NCBI RefSeq assembly: GCF_003254525.1
Contig: NZ_QFYS01000006.1
Location: 62,001 to 126,000, forward strand
Reading direction: 5' to 3'
Length of the DNA stretch: 64,000 bases
DNA from: Phenylobacterium kunshanense
GTDB lineage: Bacteria > Pseudomonadota > Alphaproteobacteria > Caulobacterales > Caulobacteraceae
The position numbers and the translations under genes were made by a program. This document shows, piece after piece, positions 1-8,121 of the stretch. How positions within the stretch are numbered: position 1 is the stretch's first letter; each line of letters opens with the position of its first letter. The notes below the pieces were generated by a model. The model saw nothing but the letters and a program-made list of their open reading frames with translations, did no database searches and had not been told where the DNA came from.

Positions 1-36
1 GCGGACCTTCAGCGGTCCGCCGCCCGCTTCTTTTTG
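1..36 (+). terminator. Rho-independent-like terminator of an off-window gene
   Basis: A perfect 7-bp stem (GCGGACC at 1-7, GGTCCGC at 14-20) with a 6-base loop is followed by a pyrimidine-rich stretch ending in five T. It probably ends transcription of a rightward gene left of the window. Seen directly; function inferred. Confidence 0.6.
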
Positions 37-138
37 CCGCGCAACCCATTTTCCTGCGTGTGCCGGGCGCGGATTTAACCTCTGCGCAAGCGCTGGCCCA
101 CAGAATGAGTATCCAAGGTCCCAATAGCCCGGCGGCCC

Positions 139-1245
139 ATGTCTCTGCCTGAGTTCTTCTTCGACCGCGTCACGGCCGACATCCGTCAGCAGATGGATGG
201 CGTCCTGGCCCTCACCGAGCAGTTGGCGCGGCAACGCCTGACTGTCGACGGGGAGGCGTGCGTGGCGAGCGTGGCCGAAGCGGCCGCCAGCGTGCGGCGC
301 ATGGTGGACGCGGCGCTCGATCTGCGCACCGTCGCTCAGAACGGACTGGAACTTCAGGTCGAGCCTGTCCGCCTCCGCGACGTCATGGACGAGATCCACG
401 AGCGCTGGCAGCCCCGGGCGGCGTCTGCGGGCGTGACCCTGCTCGTCTCCTACGACGGCGATCCGGAAGCGGCCGCCATGGCCGACCGCAAACGGCTGCT
501 TCAGATCTTCGACGGCTTCATCGGCGAGGCCGTGGGGGCGCAGGGGCGTGGGGCGGTCGAGGCCGGTCTGCACGTCCAGGCCGCCGACGGCAGGGTACGG
601 CTGGAAGGCCGGGTCCGCGGTCCGCGAGGCTCGAGTTGGGATGACCAGGACGTGGAAGGTCGCGTCCGCGGGATCGAGGCGCGCCTCGGGCTGGAAGTGG
701 CCCTGGACGCCCTGCTCGCGCGCCATCTGCTCACCAGCATGGACGGCCGGGTGAGCAATGTGGCCAACGCCGGGGCCTCGGACACCGCCGCCTTCCATAT
801 CCTGCTCGCGCCGATCCCCGAGACCGTCGAGGCTCCGGCCGAGGATACCGGCCGCGCCGCGCACATCCTGGTGGTCGACGACAACGCCACCAACCGCATG
901 GTCGCCCAGTCGCTGGTCGAGATGTTCGACTGCACGAGCGAGGCGGCCGAGGACGGCGAAGCCGCCGTGGAAGCGGCGCGCACCGGCCGTTTCGACCTGA
1001 TCCTCATGGACATCCGCATGCCGCGGATGGACGGCGTCGCCGCCACCCGCGCGATCCGCGCCCTGCCCGGCCCGGTCGGCGCCACGCCGATCATCGCGCT
1101 CACGGCCAACGCCGACCCGGACGACGCCGAGGCCTATCTGGCCGCCGGCATGAACGGCGTGGTCGAGAAGCCGATGAAGCCCGAGCACCTGCTGACCGCA
1201 CTGCAGCAGGCGCTGGATCCCGAGGGCGCCGCGGCCGCGGCCTAA
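139..1245 (+). CDS. Response regulator with degenerate histidine-kinase-like N-terminus
   Basis: A 368-residue cytoplasmic signalling protein. Residues 10-30 align with a HisKA H-box (pattern HEIRTPMNGVL) as ADIRQQMDGVL, with Ala13 where the phospho-accepting His should be. Residues 75-230 follow an ATPase-like plan, but the N-box Asn is replaced (about residues 124-131) and no G-boxes are visible. The C-terminal receiver domain (about 243-360) looks intact: VVDDN at 245-249, phospho-acceptor Asp291 in LILMDIRMP, conserved Lys344. It therefore probably cannot autophosphorylate but can be phosphorylated, or act as a scaffold or decoy, for another kinase. The gene stands alone behind a terminator, with only a weak ribosome-binding site before the ATG. 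Receiver call sure; pseudokinase reading from pattern alignment only. Confidence 0.8.
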   Translation: MSLPEFFFDRVTADIRQQMDGVLALTEQLARQRLTVDGEACVASVAEAAASVRRMVDAALDLRTVAQNGLELQVEPVRLRDVMDEIHERWQPRAASAGVTLLVSYDGDPEAAAMADRKRLLQIFDGFIGEAVGAQGRGAVEAGLHVQAADGRVRLEGRVRGPRGSSWDDQDVEGRVRGIEARLGLEVALDALLARHLLTSMDGRVSNVANAGASDTAAFHILLAPIPETVEAPAEDTGRAAHILVVDDNATNRMVAQSLVEMFDCTSEAAEDGEAAVEAARTGRFDLILMDIRMPRMDGVAATRAIRALPGPVGATPIIALTANADPDDAEAYLAAGMNGVVEKPMKPEHLLTALQQALDPEGAAAAA

Positions 1246-1342
1246 ACCCCGGTTTCATCTGCAACTTTTTTGCGAGTGGCGGCCCTATTGCGCCGCCCGC
1301 GGCAATGACCTAGGTCCCGAGCCTCAGTTTCGGGGATAGATT

Positions 1343-2149
1343 ATGTCCGAGGCCAAGCCCGTGGCCGCCCCACTTTCTCTGGACGACGTGCGCCAGCGCA
1401 TCGATGCGCTGGACGGCGAACTCCTGCGCCTCGTCGACGAGCGGGCGTCGCTGGCCCGCTATGTGGCGGCCGCGAAGAAGGCCGCCGGCGACGGCGACAA
1501 GTTCGGCCTGCGCCCCGGTCGCGAAGCCGCCATCATGCGCAAGCTGGTCACTTCGGAGCGCACCGCGGCGAGCCCTGGCCTGCTGGTTCGGATCTGGCGC
1601 GAGCTGATCGGCGACAGCCTGGCCAACCAGGGACCGTTCCACGTGTCCGTCTGGGGTGGCCGCGATCCGGGCCGGACGGTGGAGCTGGCACGGAGCCGCT
1701 TCGGCGCCGCACCCCCGCTGCAGCAGGTCGGCAAGCCAGAGGACGCCATCGCCCAGGCGCGCACGCCCGGCGGCGTCGCGGTCTGCGCCCTGACGACGGA
1801 CAGCGCCTGGTGGGGCCGCCTGCTGGCGGAGCCACACCTGCGGGTGTTCGCCGCCCTGCCCTGCCTGAGGAGCTGGGGCCCGCTTTCGGCCCTGGCCGTG
1901 GCCGCCGTGGACGTGGAGCCCACGGGGGCCGACATGACCTTCTGGGTGACCGACGCGGCCGGCCCGGCCGCCGCCATCGAGGACGCCCTGAGCCGCGACG
2001 GGGTCGCCGCCGACCTGGTCGTCGAGGCCGGGGGCCTGAAGCTGTTCGCCCTGGCCGGCTACTACCAGCGCGAGGACGAGCGGCTGGCCCGCGCGCCCGG
2101 CCGGCTCAGCGGCGTCATCGGGGCTTCACCGGCGCCGCTGGACGTGTAA
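1343..2149 (+). CDS. Chorismate mutase (AroQ-type) with a prephenate-dehydratase-like C-terminal half
   Basis: A 268-residue protein. Residues 12-95 form an all-helical AroQ chorismate mutase domain (DDVRQRIDALDGELLRLVDER, then a conserved RPGREAAIMRKL segment), converting chorismate to prephenate in phenylalanine/tyrosine synthesis. Residues 98-250 look like a weakened periplasmic-binding-fold prephenate dehydratase lobe, but I cannot find the catalytic Thr-Arg-Phe motif, so dehydratase activity is doubtful. The gene sits 33 bases upstream of a HisC-type aminotransferase, and a convergent TyrA-like dehydrogenase follows, which fits an aromatic amino acid role. A short hairpin (1316-1334) precedes the start. 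Mutase domain confident; C-terminal function open. Confidence 0.85.
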   Translation: MSEAKPVAAPLSLDDVRQRIDALDGELLRLVDERASLARYVAAAKKAAGDGDKFGLRPGREAAIMRKLVTSERTAASPGLLVRIWRELIGDSLANQGPFHVSVWGGRDPGRTVELARSRFGAAPPLQQVGKPEDAIAQARTPGGVAVCALTTDSAWWGRLLAEPHLRVFAALPCLRSWGPLSALAVAAVDVEPTGADMTFWVTDAAGPAAAIEDALSRDGVAADLVVEAGGLKLFALAGYYQREDERLARAPGRLSGVIGASPAPLDV

Positions 2150-2182
2150 GAAGCGAAACTCGTTTCAAATGTAACGATCGCC

Positions 2183-3313
2183 ATGCCCGACACAGCCGAC
2201 CTCGACGACCGCGCCCGCGCCTCCCGGCCGCTCCCGAAGCCCGGGATCATGGACATCCACGCCTACGTGCCGGGCAAGGCCAAGGCCGAGGGCGTCGCCG
2301 AGCCGGTCAAGCTGTCGGCCAACGAGAACATCCTGGGCTCCAGCCCCAAAGCGCGGGAGGCCTACGCCTCCGCCGTGGACCAGCTCCACATCTATCCCGA
2401 CAGCCGCACGACGATCCTGCGCAACGCCATCGCCGAGCAGTATCGGCTGGAGCCCGAGCGGCTGATCTTCGGCTGCGGTTCGGACGAGGTGTTCGCCCTG
2501 CTGAACCAGACGTTCCTGGAGCCGGGCGACAACATCGTGCAGGGCGAATACGCCTTCGCCGCCTTCGCCATCGGGGCCCACGCCTGCCAGGCCGAGGTGA
2601 AGATCGCCCGCGAGCCGGACTACCGCATCGACGTGGACGAGATCCTGAAGGTGGTGGATGGGCGCACGCGGCTCGTCTTCCTGGCCAACCCAGGCAACCC
2701 GACGGGCACCTGGATCCCGTTCTCGGAGGTCGAGCGGCTGCACGCCGCCCTGCCGCCCAGCGTGGTGCTGGTGCTGGACGGCGCCTACAGCGAGTTCGCC
2801 CTCGACCCGACCTTCAGCGACGGGCTGGACCTGGCGCGCACGGCCAGCAACGTGGTGGTCACCCACACCTTCTCGAAGCTGCATGGGCTGGCAGCGCTTC
2901 GGGTGGGTTGGGGATACGCGCCGGCCGAGATCGTCGCCGCGGTGGACCGCATCCGCCTGCCGTTCAACACCTCGATCCCGGCCCAGCTCGCGGCCGTGGC
3001 GGGGCTGAAGGACCTGGAGTTCCAGAAGGCCTCCATCGACCACATCGAACAGTGGCGGCCCTGGCTGACCCAGCAGCTCGGCGGCCTGGGCCTGGACGTG
3101 GTCGGCCCCTCGGCCACCAACTTCGTGCTGGTCGGCTTCCCGAAGACCCCGGGCAAGACCGCGGCCGACGCCGACGCGTTCCTGAGCGCGCGCGGCCTGC
3201 TGACCCGCCGGGTGCTGAACTACGGCCTGCCGGACCACCTGCGGATCACCTTCGGCCTCGAGGCGCACAACCGCGCGCTGGTCGACGCCCTGGCGGAGTT
3301 CATGAAGGGCTGA
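2183..3313 (+). CDS. hisC: HisC-family aminotransferase (histidinol-phosphate/aromatic)
   Basis: A 376-residue fold-type I PLP aminotransferase. Visible features are the substrate loop LSANEN (44-49), NPGNPTG (169-175), Asp199 for the pyridine nitrogen, and the Schiff-base lysine Lys232 in THTFSKLHGLAALRVGW. The family catalyses histidinol-phosphate or aromatic transamination. Its position between a chorismate mutase and a TyrA-type dehydrogenase suggests the aromatic (phenylpyruvate/4-hydroxyphenylpyruvate or prephenate) branch, as for second HisC copies in other Alphaproteobacteria. It is probably co-transcribed with the mutase and ends 6 bases from the convergent dehydrogenase stop. Fold certain; exact substrate inferred from context. 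Confidence 0.9.
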   Translation: MPDTADLDDRARASRPLPKPGIMDIHAYVPGKAKAEGVAEPVKLSANENILGSSPKAREAYASAVDQLHIYPDSRTTILRNAIAEQYRLEPERLIFGCGSDEVFALLNQTFLEPGDNIVQGEYAFAAFAIGAHACQAEVKIAREPDYRIDVDEILKVVDGRTRLVFLANPGNPTGTWIPFSEVERLHAALPPSVVLVLDGAYSEFALDPTFSDGLDLARTASNVVVTHTFSKLHGLAALRVGWGYAPAEIVAAVDRIRLPFNTSIPAQLAAVAGLKDLEFQKASIDHIEQWRPWLTQQLGGLGLDVVGPSATNFVLVGFPKTPGKTAADADAFLSARGLLTRRVLNYGLPDHLRITFGLEAHNRALVDALAEFMKG

Positions 3314-3319
3314 GGCCGC

Positions 3320-4060
3320 TCAGGCCTTCGGTCGCGAGCCGACCTGTTCCAGCAGGCTCTGGGCCTCCTTCACGAAGGCGTTGGCGATCTTCGGCGCGTA
3401 GGGATTCTGCGTCTGGATGGCGGTGAAGAGCTCGAAGGTGTCGGCGCCGATCAGGCCGCAGAGTTCCAGCAGGTGCTGGTACGACTGGGTCGCCAGCCGC
3501 TCGTCCGGGATGCCGAGGTTCACCAGCGAGCGGCCGATCAGGTGCGTCAGCGCCTGGACGTAGGCCATCTCCTCATCGTGCTCCTCGGGCGTCGTCACCG
3601 TGACCGCCAGGCCCAGCGCGCGGCCGAAATCGGCGACGCACCGGTCGCGCCCGCCGCGGATCGGGCAGACCACGAAGCGCAGGCCCTTGAGGCCCGTCCG
3701 CGCGCTCTGGGGGCCGAACAGCGGGTGGGTGGCGACGATGTCGACGCTGGCGGGCAGGAGCTCGACCATCCACTGGGCCGGCAGCACCTTCACCGAGCCC
3801 ACGTCCACCACCAGGGCGCCCGGCTTCAGGTGCGGGGCGATGGCGGCGAACACCTCGCGCATGGCCACGACGGGGACCGCCACGACGACGATGTCACGTG
3901 CGGCGGCCTCCTCCAGGGTCCCGAAGCCCACGCCCAAGGCGGCGGCGCGGGCGGCGGCGTCGGACGCCCGGTCGGCCACCAGGACGTCGAAGTGGTCCTT
4001 CAGGACGCTGGCCGCGAGCTGGCCGAACTGTCCGAAGCCGATGAGACCGAGGCGCTGCAT
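3320..4060 (-). CDS. Prephenate/arogenate dehydrogenase family protein
   Basis: A 246-residue NAD(P)-dependent dehydrogenase. The Rossmann motif GFGQFG (8-13) opens the protein, so the ATG at 4060 (MQRLGLIGFG) is preferred over an in-frame ATG 44 codons upstream, which would overlap the next gene. A THPLFGP motif and a helical C-terminal half match the TyrA family, which makes 4-hydroxyphenylpyruvate or tyrosine. It is shorter than bifunctional TyrA proteins and has no mutase or ACT domain; the length and motif are closer to the arogenate dehydrogenase type. It is convergent with the aminotransferase, only 6 bases apart. Family sure; cofactor and arogenate-versus-prephenate choice not determinable here. 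Confidence 0.88.
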   Translation of the reverse strand: MQRLGLIGFGQFGQLAASVLKDHFDVLVADRASDAAARAAALGVGFGTLEEAAARDIVVVAVPVVAMREVFAAIAPHLKPGALVVDVGSVKVLPAQWMVELLPASVDIVATHPLFGPQSARTGLKGLRFVVCPIRGGRDRCVADFGRALGLAVTVTTPEEHDEEMAYVQALTHLIGRSLVNLGIPDERLATQSYQHLLELCGLIGADTFELFTAIQTQNPYAPKIANAFVKEAQSLLEQVGSRPKA

Positions 4061-4118
4061 GCGGGCTCGATAGCGGGGACGGCGCCGCTCCGCAAACGAC
4101 TGGCGCCAATCTGCCGAG

Positions 4119-5147
4119 CTATTGGCTTGCCCCGACCGTGGCGTTGGGAGTCCACCAGCCGGCCTCTCCCCGGGCGCAGGCCGCGAGTTCATCGAGGATC
4201 AGCGGAAAGCCAGTTCCCTCGAGGTTGGCGTTGACCAGCACCTTGCCGTCGATCGACACTTCGACGCCCTTGGAGGCCCGGAGCGCCTGAAGAGGCTCGC
4301 CGGCGAGGGTTCCGTCGAGGACCATGTAGGTCTTGCCATCGTAGGCCGGGACGAAGTCGAAGCTCACGCCGTCCACGGAAAGCACACCCTTGCGGCCCCT
4401 GCGCAGCGCGGGCCCGCTGGACCAGACGGCCACGGTCACATCCTCATTCTGGCGGATGATCTGCAGAAACCGACCGCCTTCTCCGACCTCGGCCTGGGCC
4501 ACGCAACCGCCGGGCTTGTCGGCCGGGATCAGAGTCCACACGTCTTCCTTGTTGTAGACAAGGTCCGCAGGCGCCGCTCCGCCGTCGCGCGACACCCCCT
4601 TGCCCCACCAGCCCGGCTCACCCTTGGAACAGGCGACGACGCCATCGACCGCGCCGGCGAAGCCCGTGCCCTCCAACGTCATGGTCGCGACGGTCTGGTC
4701 GTCCAGCAGAACCCTCAGGGTGCGCCCAATACGCAGACTGGCGAGGGAGGGCGCATCGAGCGCGCCGTCGAGAAAAACAGTGGTCCGCTTGTCCAGAAGC
4801 GTGGCCGGGAGCTTGATCATGCGGCCATCGACGTCGAGGTTGAGCGACTTGCCCTTTGGCATAGGCGTCTGGGTGAACAAGGCCACCGATACCTCGCCTG
4901 CTTCCGCGCGCAGCAGGAAGATGGAGCCGCCCTGCAGGGTCATGCTGGCGGCGCAGGCCGCGCCGTCGACATCGATCCCCCAATAGCCCTCCTTGTTCAT
5001 CACCGCGTCCTGCGGTGCGGCGGACGCAGAGGTCGCCGCCAGAAGAAGAGCCGACACAGCCGCGACGAAACGGTTTGGCAAACGCGCCCCCAAAGCAACT
5101 CGGGAGCTCGAAACCACTCCCTTCACGGCGAAGCTTTGGCGTAACAA
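4119..5147 (-). CDS. Secreted protein with an internal tandem duplication, function unknown
   Basis: I do not recognise the family. The 342-residue product has a hydrophobic signal segment (about 27-43, ALLLAATSASA) suggesting export. The mature part is two copies of a roughly 130-residue module: residues 50-181 and 199-332. Each module starts NKE..W, has an early cysteine (Cys65, Cys215), a VDG strand, LEGTGF, and ends in AC-x(2)-GE-x-GWW (Cys173, Cys324), so one disulfide per module is likely. The N-terminal region is long for a signal peptide; an internal TTG near residue 24 could be the real start. Stand-alone gene upstream of tyrA on the same strand. Confidence 0.75.
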   Translation of the reverse strand: MLRQSFAVKGVVSSSRVALGARLPNRFVAAVSALLLAATSASAAPQDAVMNKEGYWGIDVDGAACAASMTLQGGSIFLLRAEAGEVSVALFTQTPMPKGKSLNLDVDGRMIKLPATLLDKRTTVFLDGALDAPSLASLRIGRTLRVLLDDQTVATMTLEGTGFAGAVDGVVACSKGEPGWWGKGVSRDGGAAPADLVYNKEDVWTLIPADKPGGCVAQAEVGEGGRFLQIIRQNEDVTVAVWSSGPALRRGRKGVLSVDGVSFDFVPAYDGKTYMVLDGTLAGEPLQALRASKGVEVSIDGKVLVNANLEGTGFPLILDELAACARGEAGWWTPNATVGASQ

Positions 5148-5192
5148 CCTGAACTTGTAAAGAACGAAAATAGAACGACCCCCGAGGACCCC

Positions 5193-8048
5193 TCAGGGCC
5201 CCAGAAACCCCGCCACCTGCTCGATCGCCTCGACCAGGGTCACGCGCTGGAGCTCGACGCCCGGGGGCAGGCCGGAGAACAGGCGGGTGGGCGAGCTGGC
5301 GTCGAGCATGACGAAGACGCCCTTGTCGTCGGCCCGGCGGATGAGGCGGCCGAAGGCCTGGGCGATGCGGCCGCGGGCGATGGCGTCGTCGTAGCTCTTG
5401 GCGCCGAAGCGGGCGCGCCGCGACTTGTGCAGGATGTCGGGGCGCGGCCAGGGCACCCGGTCGAACACCAGGAGGCGCAGCGAGCGGCCTGGCACGTCAA
5501 CGCCGTCACGCACCGCATCGGTGCCCAGGAGGCATGCGTCCTCCTCGGCGCGGAAGATGTCGACGAGGGCGCCGACCTCCAGCGGGTCCACGTGCTGGGC
5601 GTAGAGGGCGAGGCCCTTGTCGGCGAGGGCGGGGGCGATGCGCTCGTGCACCGCCTTCAGCCGGCGGATGGCGGTGAAGAGGCCGAGGCCGCCGCCGCCC
5701 GAGGCCAGGAACAGCTCGCGCATGGCCGCCGCGATCTGGCGCGGATCGTCCTTGCCGACGTCGGTGACCACCAGGGCGCGGGCGTTGGCGGCGTAGTCGA
5801 ACGGCGAGGCGACCTTCAGGGTCTTGGGCCGGTCGGGCAGGCGCGCCGCGCCCGTCCGCATCTCGGCCAGGGCGAAGGGGTCCTCCAGCGTCGGATCGGC
5901 CAGGGTGGCGCTGGTCACCAGCACGCCGTGCGCGGGCGCGATGACGGCGTTGGTCAGGGGCTCGGTCGGGTCGACCCAGTGGCGGCGGCAGGCGGCGTCG
6001 ACGACCCGGCCGTACAGGAAGGTGGCGTCGAACCAGTCCACGAAGTCCGGGTCGTCCTCGGCGTCCTCGTCGATGGCGCGGAGCATGGAGCGCCAGGCCG
6101 GCAGGGTCATGCGGGCACGGCGGTCGAGGCCGCGCAGGGCGCCCTCGATGCGGGCGCGTTCGGAGCCGGAAAGCTGGTCGGCCTCGGCGTCGAGCACGTC
6201 CTCCAGCGCGCGAGCCAGGGCCAGCAGGGGCGCCTCCACCTTGGCCAGGGCCGCGGCGGCGTCGCGGGCGCTGGTGCGGACGAGGTCGAGGGCGGGGCGC
6301 GCGGCGCACTCCATGCCGACTTCCGACGGGGCGGCGCGGGCGCGGAGCTGTTCGAGGACGGCGACGAGGAAGGTCTCGACGGGGCCGGTCGGGCGCACCT
6401 CGCCATTGGGCGGGGCGATGCGGCCGCTCCAGCCCTCGCCCGGCAGGGCGGTGGCCGCGTGGACGGCGGCGTCGAGCTGGGCGCGGGCGTCCTCGCGGTC
6501 GCCGAGGATGTCGGAGAGGCGGGCTTCCAGCCCCCTGCCCCGCCGGCCGCGCCCCTCCGGACCGCGGATCCAGCGCCGGAGCTCGGCCGCCTCCGCCCCC
6601 GAGAGGGCGGCGGAAAAGGCGCTGTCGGCGGCCTCGAACAGATGGTGGCCCTCGTCGAAGACGATGCGCTTGAGCAGGGTGGTCTCGGCGTCGCCCTTGC
6701 TGCCGCGCGCGGCGCGGGCGCCGTCGAAGGCGGCCTGGCTCATCACCAGGGCGTGGTTGGCGATGACGATGTCGGCCCGGCGCGAGCCGCGGATCGCCTT
6801 CTCCACGAAGCAGGCGCGATAGTGCTGGCACCCGGCATGGACGCACTCGCCGCGCCGGTCGACGAGGTTCGCCGCGCTGGCCTGGGCGGCCGGGGAAATG
6901 GCGAACAGGGTCGGCAGCCAGGCCGGGAAGTCGCCGCCGGTCATGTCGCCGTCCCGCGTGGCCCGCGCCCAGCGGGCGGCCAGGGCCATCCCGACCAGGT
7001 CGGACCCGCCGAGCTGAGCCGCGTTGGCCTGCTCCTGGAAGTTCAGCAGGCAGAGGTAGTTCTCGCGGCCCTTGCGGACCACGGCCTTCTTCGCCCGCAC
7101 CTTCTCGTCGGGCCAGATGGCGCGGCTCTCACGCTCGATCTGGCGCTGGAGCGCGCGGGTGTAGGTGGAGACCCAGACCGAGGGGCCGTTGGCCTCGGAC
7201 CAGAGCGAGGCGGGCGCGAGGTAGCCGAGGGTCTTGCCGACCCCGGTGCCGGCCTCGGCCAGCATCATGTTGGGCTCGCCCTCGCGGTCGCGAGGCTGGA
7301 AGACGTGGGCCGCCTCGACGGCGTACTCGGCCTGGGACGGACGCGCCTCGTCGAGGCCCGCCTGAGCGAGCAGGGCCTTGAGCCGCTCGGCCGCGGCGTC
7401 GGGGACGATGGGTTTGGAGCCCGGCTCGCCCACCGGGGCCTCGGCCTCCCACTCGGTGAGCCGCATCCAGACATCGAGGCCGGACGAGCGGAACTGGTTG
7501 CCGGCCGGGGCCGAGCGCAGGGCGGCGATCGTCGCCGTCCCCCACGGCCATCCGGCGCGCGCCAGGGTCTCGGCGATGGCCAGGGCCTCCTCGCGGCTGG
7601 GGACCGGCGCGGCGGCCAGCTCCGCGAGCAGGGCGTGGGCGGCCTGGCGCAGCGCCGCAGCCTGCTCCTGAGGCGTCTTCGGCTCCGTGAGTCCCAGCGA
7701 CTGCGCGAGCCCGGCCGCCGACGGGGCGGCGAACTGGGCGGGCCGGACGAAGGCGAACAGCTCCAGCACGTCGAAAAGCCGCGGGCTGCGCGCGGGCGCA
7801 TGGAGGCCCAGCCGCCGCGCCGTCATCGAGGCGTGGGCCACCAGCACGGGCGCAGTCTCGAACAGGTCGCGGGCGTCCGGCGTCCGTAGCGGCTGGGCGT
7901 CGCCGTTCGGCGCGCAGACGGCGCACCGGGGTCCCGGCAGGACGACAAGCGCCGGAGCGAGGGTGAGCTGGGCGACGGAGGCGGGGAGAGTCACCGCGAG
8001 AGGGTACGTGCGCGCCGCCGCGAACGGAAGAGGAACCGGATGCGACAT
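5193..8048 (-). CDS. DinG/XPD-family ATP-dependent DNA helicase
   Basis: A 951-residue superfamily 2 helicase, expected to unwind DNA 5'-3' in repair. Walker A AEAGTGVGKT is at 264-273, the iron-sulfur cysteines are Cys333, Cys402, Cys407 and Cys413, and the Walker B/DEAH variant DEGHH is at 465-469; a C-terminal helicase motif VI region ends in QAFGRLIRR. The N-terminal 130 residues resemble a DnaQ-type exonuclease (LFDVLELFAFVRP, GLAQSLGL) but lack the catalytic acids I would expect, so a degenerate nuclease domain is possible. The ATG at 8048 is chosen because the reading frame upstream lacks family sequence and crosses the divergent nitroreductase promoter. Confidence 0.9.
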   Translation of the reverse strand: MSHPVPLPFAAARTYPLAVTLPASVAQLTLAPALVVLPGPRCAVCAPNGDAQPLRTPDARDLFETAPVLVAHASMTARRLGLHAPARSPRLFDVLELFAFVRPAQFAAPSAAGLAQSLGLTEPKTPQEQAAALRQAAHALLAELAAAPVPSREEALAIAETLARAGWPWGTATIAALRSAPAGNQFRSSGLDVWMRLTEWEAEAPVGEPGSKPIVPDAAAERLKALLAQAGLDEARPSQAEYAVEAAHVFQPRDREGEPNMMLAEAGTGVGKTLGYLAPASLWSEANGPSVWVSTYTRALQRQIERESRAIWPDEKVRAKKAVVRKGRENYLCLLNFQEQANAAQLGGSDLVGMALAARWARATRDGDMTGGDFPAWLPTLFAISPAAQASAANLVDRRGECVHAGCQHYRACFVEKAIRGSRRADIVIANHALVMSQAAFDGARAARGSKGDAETTLLKRIVFDEGHHLFEAADSAFSAALSGAEAAELRRWIRGPEGRGRRGRGLEARLSDILGDREDARAQLDAAVHAATALPGEGWSGRIAPPNGEVRPTGPVETFLVAVLEQLRARAAPSEVGMECAARPALDLVRTSARDAAAALAKVEAPLLALARALEDVLDAEADQLSGSERARIEGALRGLDRRARMTLPAWRSMLRAIDEDAEDDPDFVDWFDATFLYGRVVDAACRRHWVDPTEPLTNAVIAPAHGVLVTSATLADPTLEDPFALAEMRTGAARLPDRPKTLKVASPFDYAANARALVVTDVGKDDPRQIAAAMRELFLASGGGGLGLFTAIRRLKAVHERIAPALADKGLALYAQHVDPLEVGALVDIFRAEEDACLLGTDAVRDGVDVPGRSLRLLVFDRVPWPRPDILHKSRRARFGAKSYDDAIARGRIAQAFGRLIRRADDKGVFVMLDASSPTRLFSGLPPGVELQRVTLVEAIEQVAGFLGP

Positions 8049-8054
8049 CCCAGC

Positions 8055-8068
8055 TTGATCGCGGTCAA
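8055..8068. promoter_or_regulatory. FNR/FixK-type palindrome TTGAT-CGCG-GTCAA
   Basis: A 14-bp sequence fitting the CRP/FNR-family consensus TTGAY-N4-RTCAA lies between the divergent helicase and nitroreductase genes. Its centre is 60 bp before the nitroreductase ATG, and a weak -10-like GATACG (8094-8099) would put it near -44, close to a class II activator position. Sequence match seen; regulator and direction inferred. Confidence 0.5.
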
Positions 8069-8121
8069 GGACGAGGGTCTGGTCTTGCCGCCGGATACGG
8101 GCGCGATGGGGGGAGCTGGGC

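Noticed and set aside
1810..3426. A 538-codon frame overlapping chorismate mutase and the aminotransferase
   Set aside because: Arg/Gly/Pro-rich low-complexity translation with no motif; both real genes overlap it.
5427..7889. An 820-codon open frame opposite the helicase gene
   Set aside because: It is Gly/Arg-rich with no domain pattern, and is an antisense shadow expected from high-GC third codon positions; the helicase has clear motifs on the other strand.
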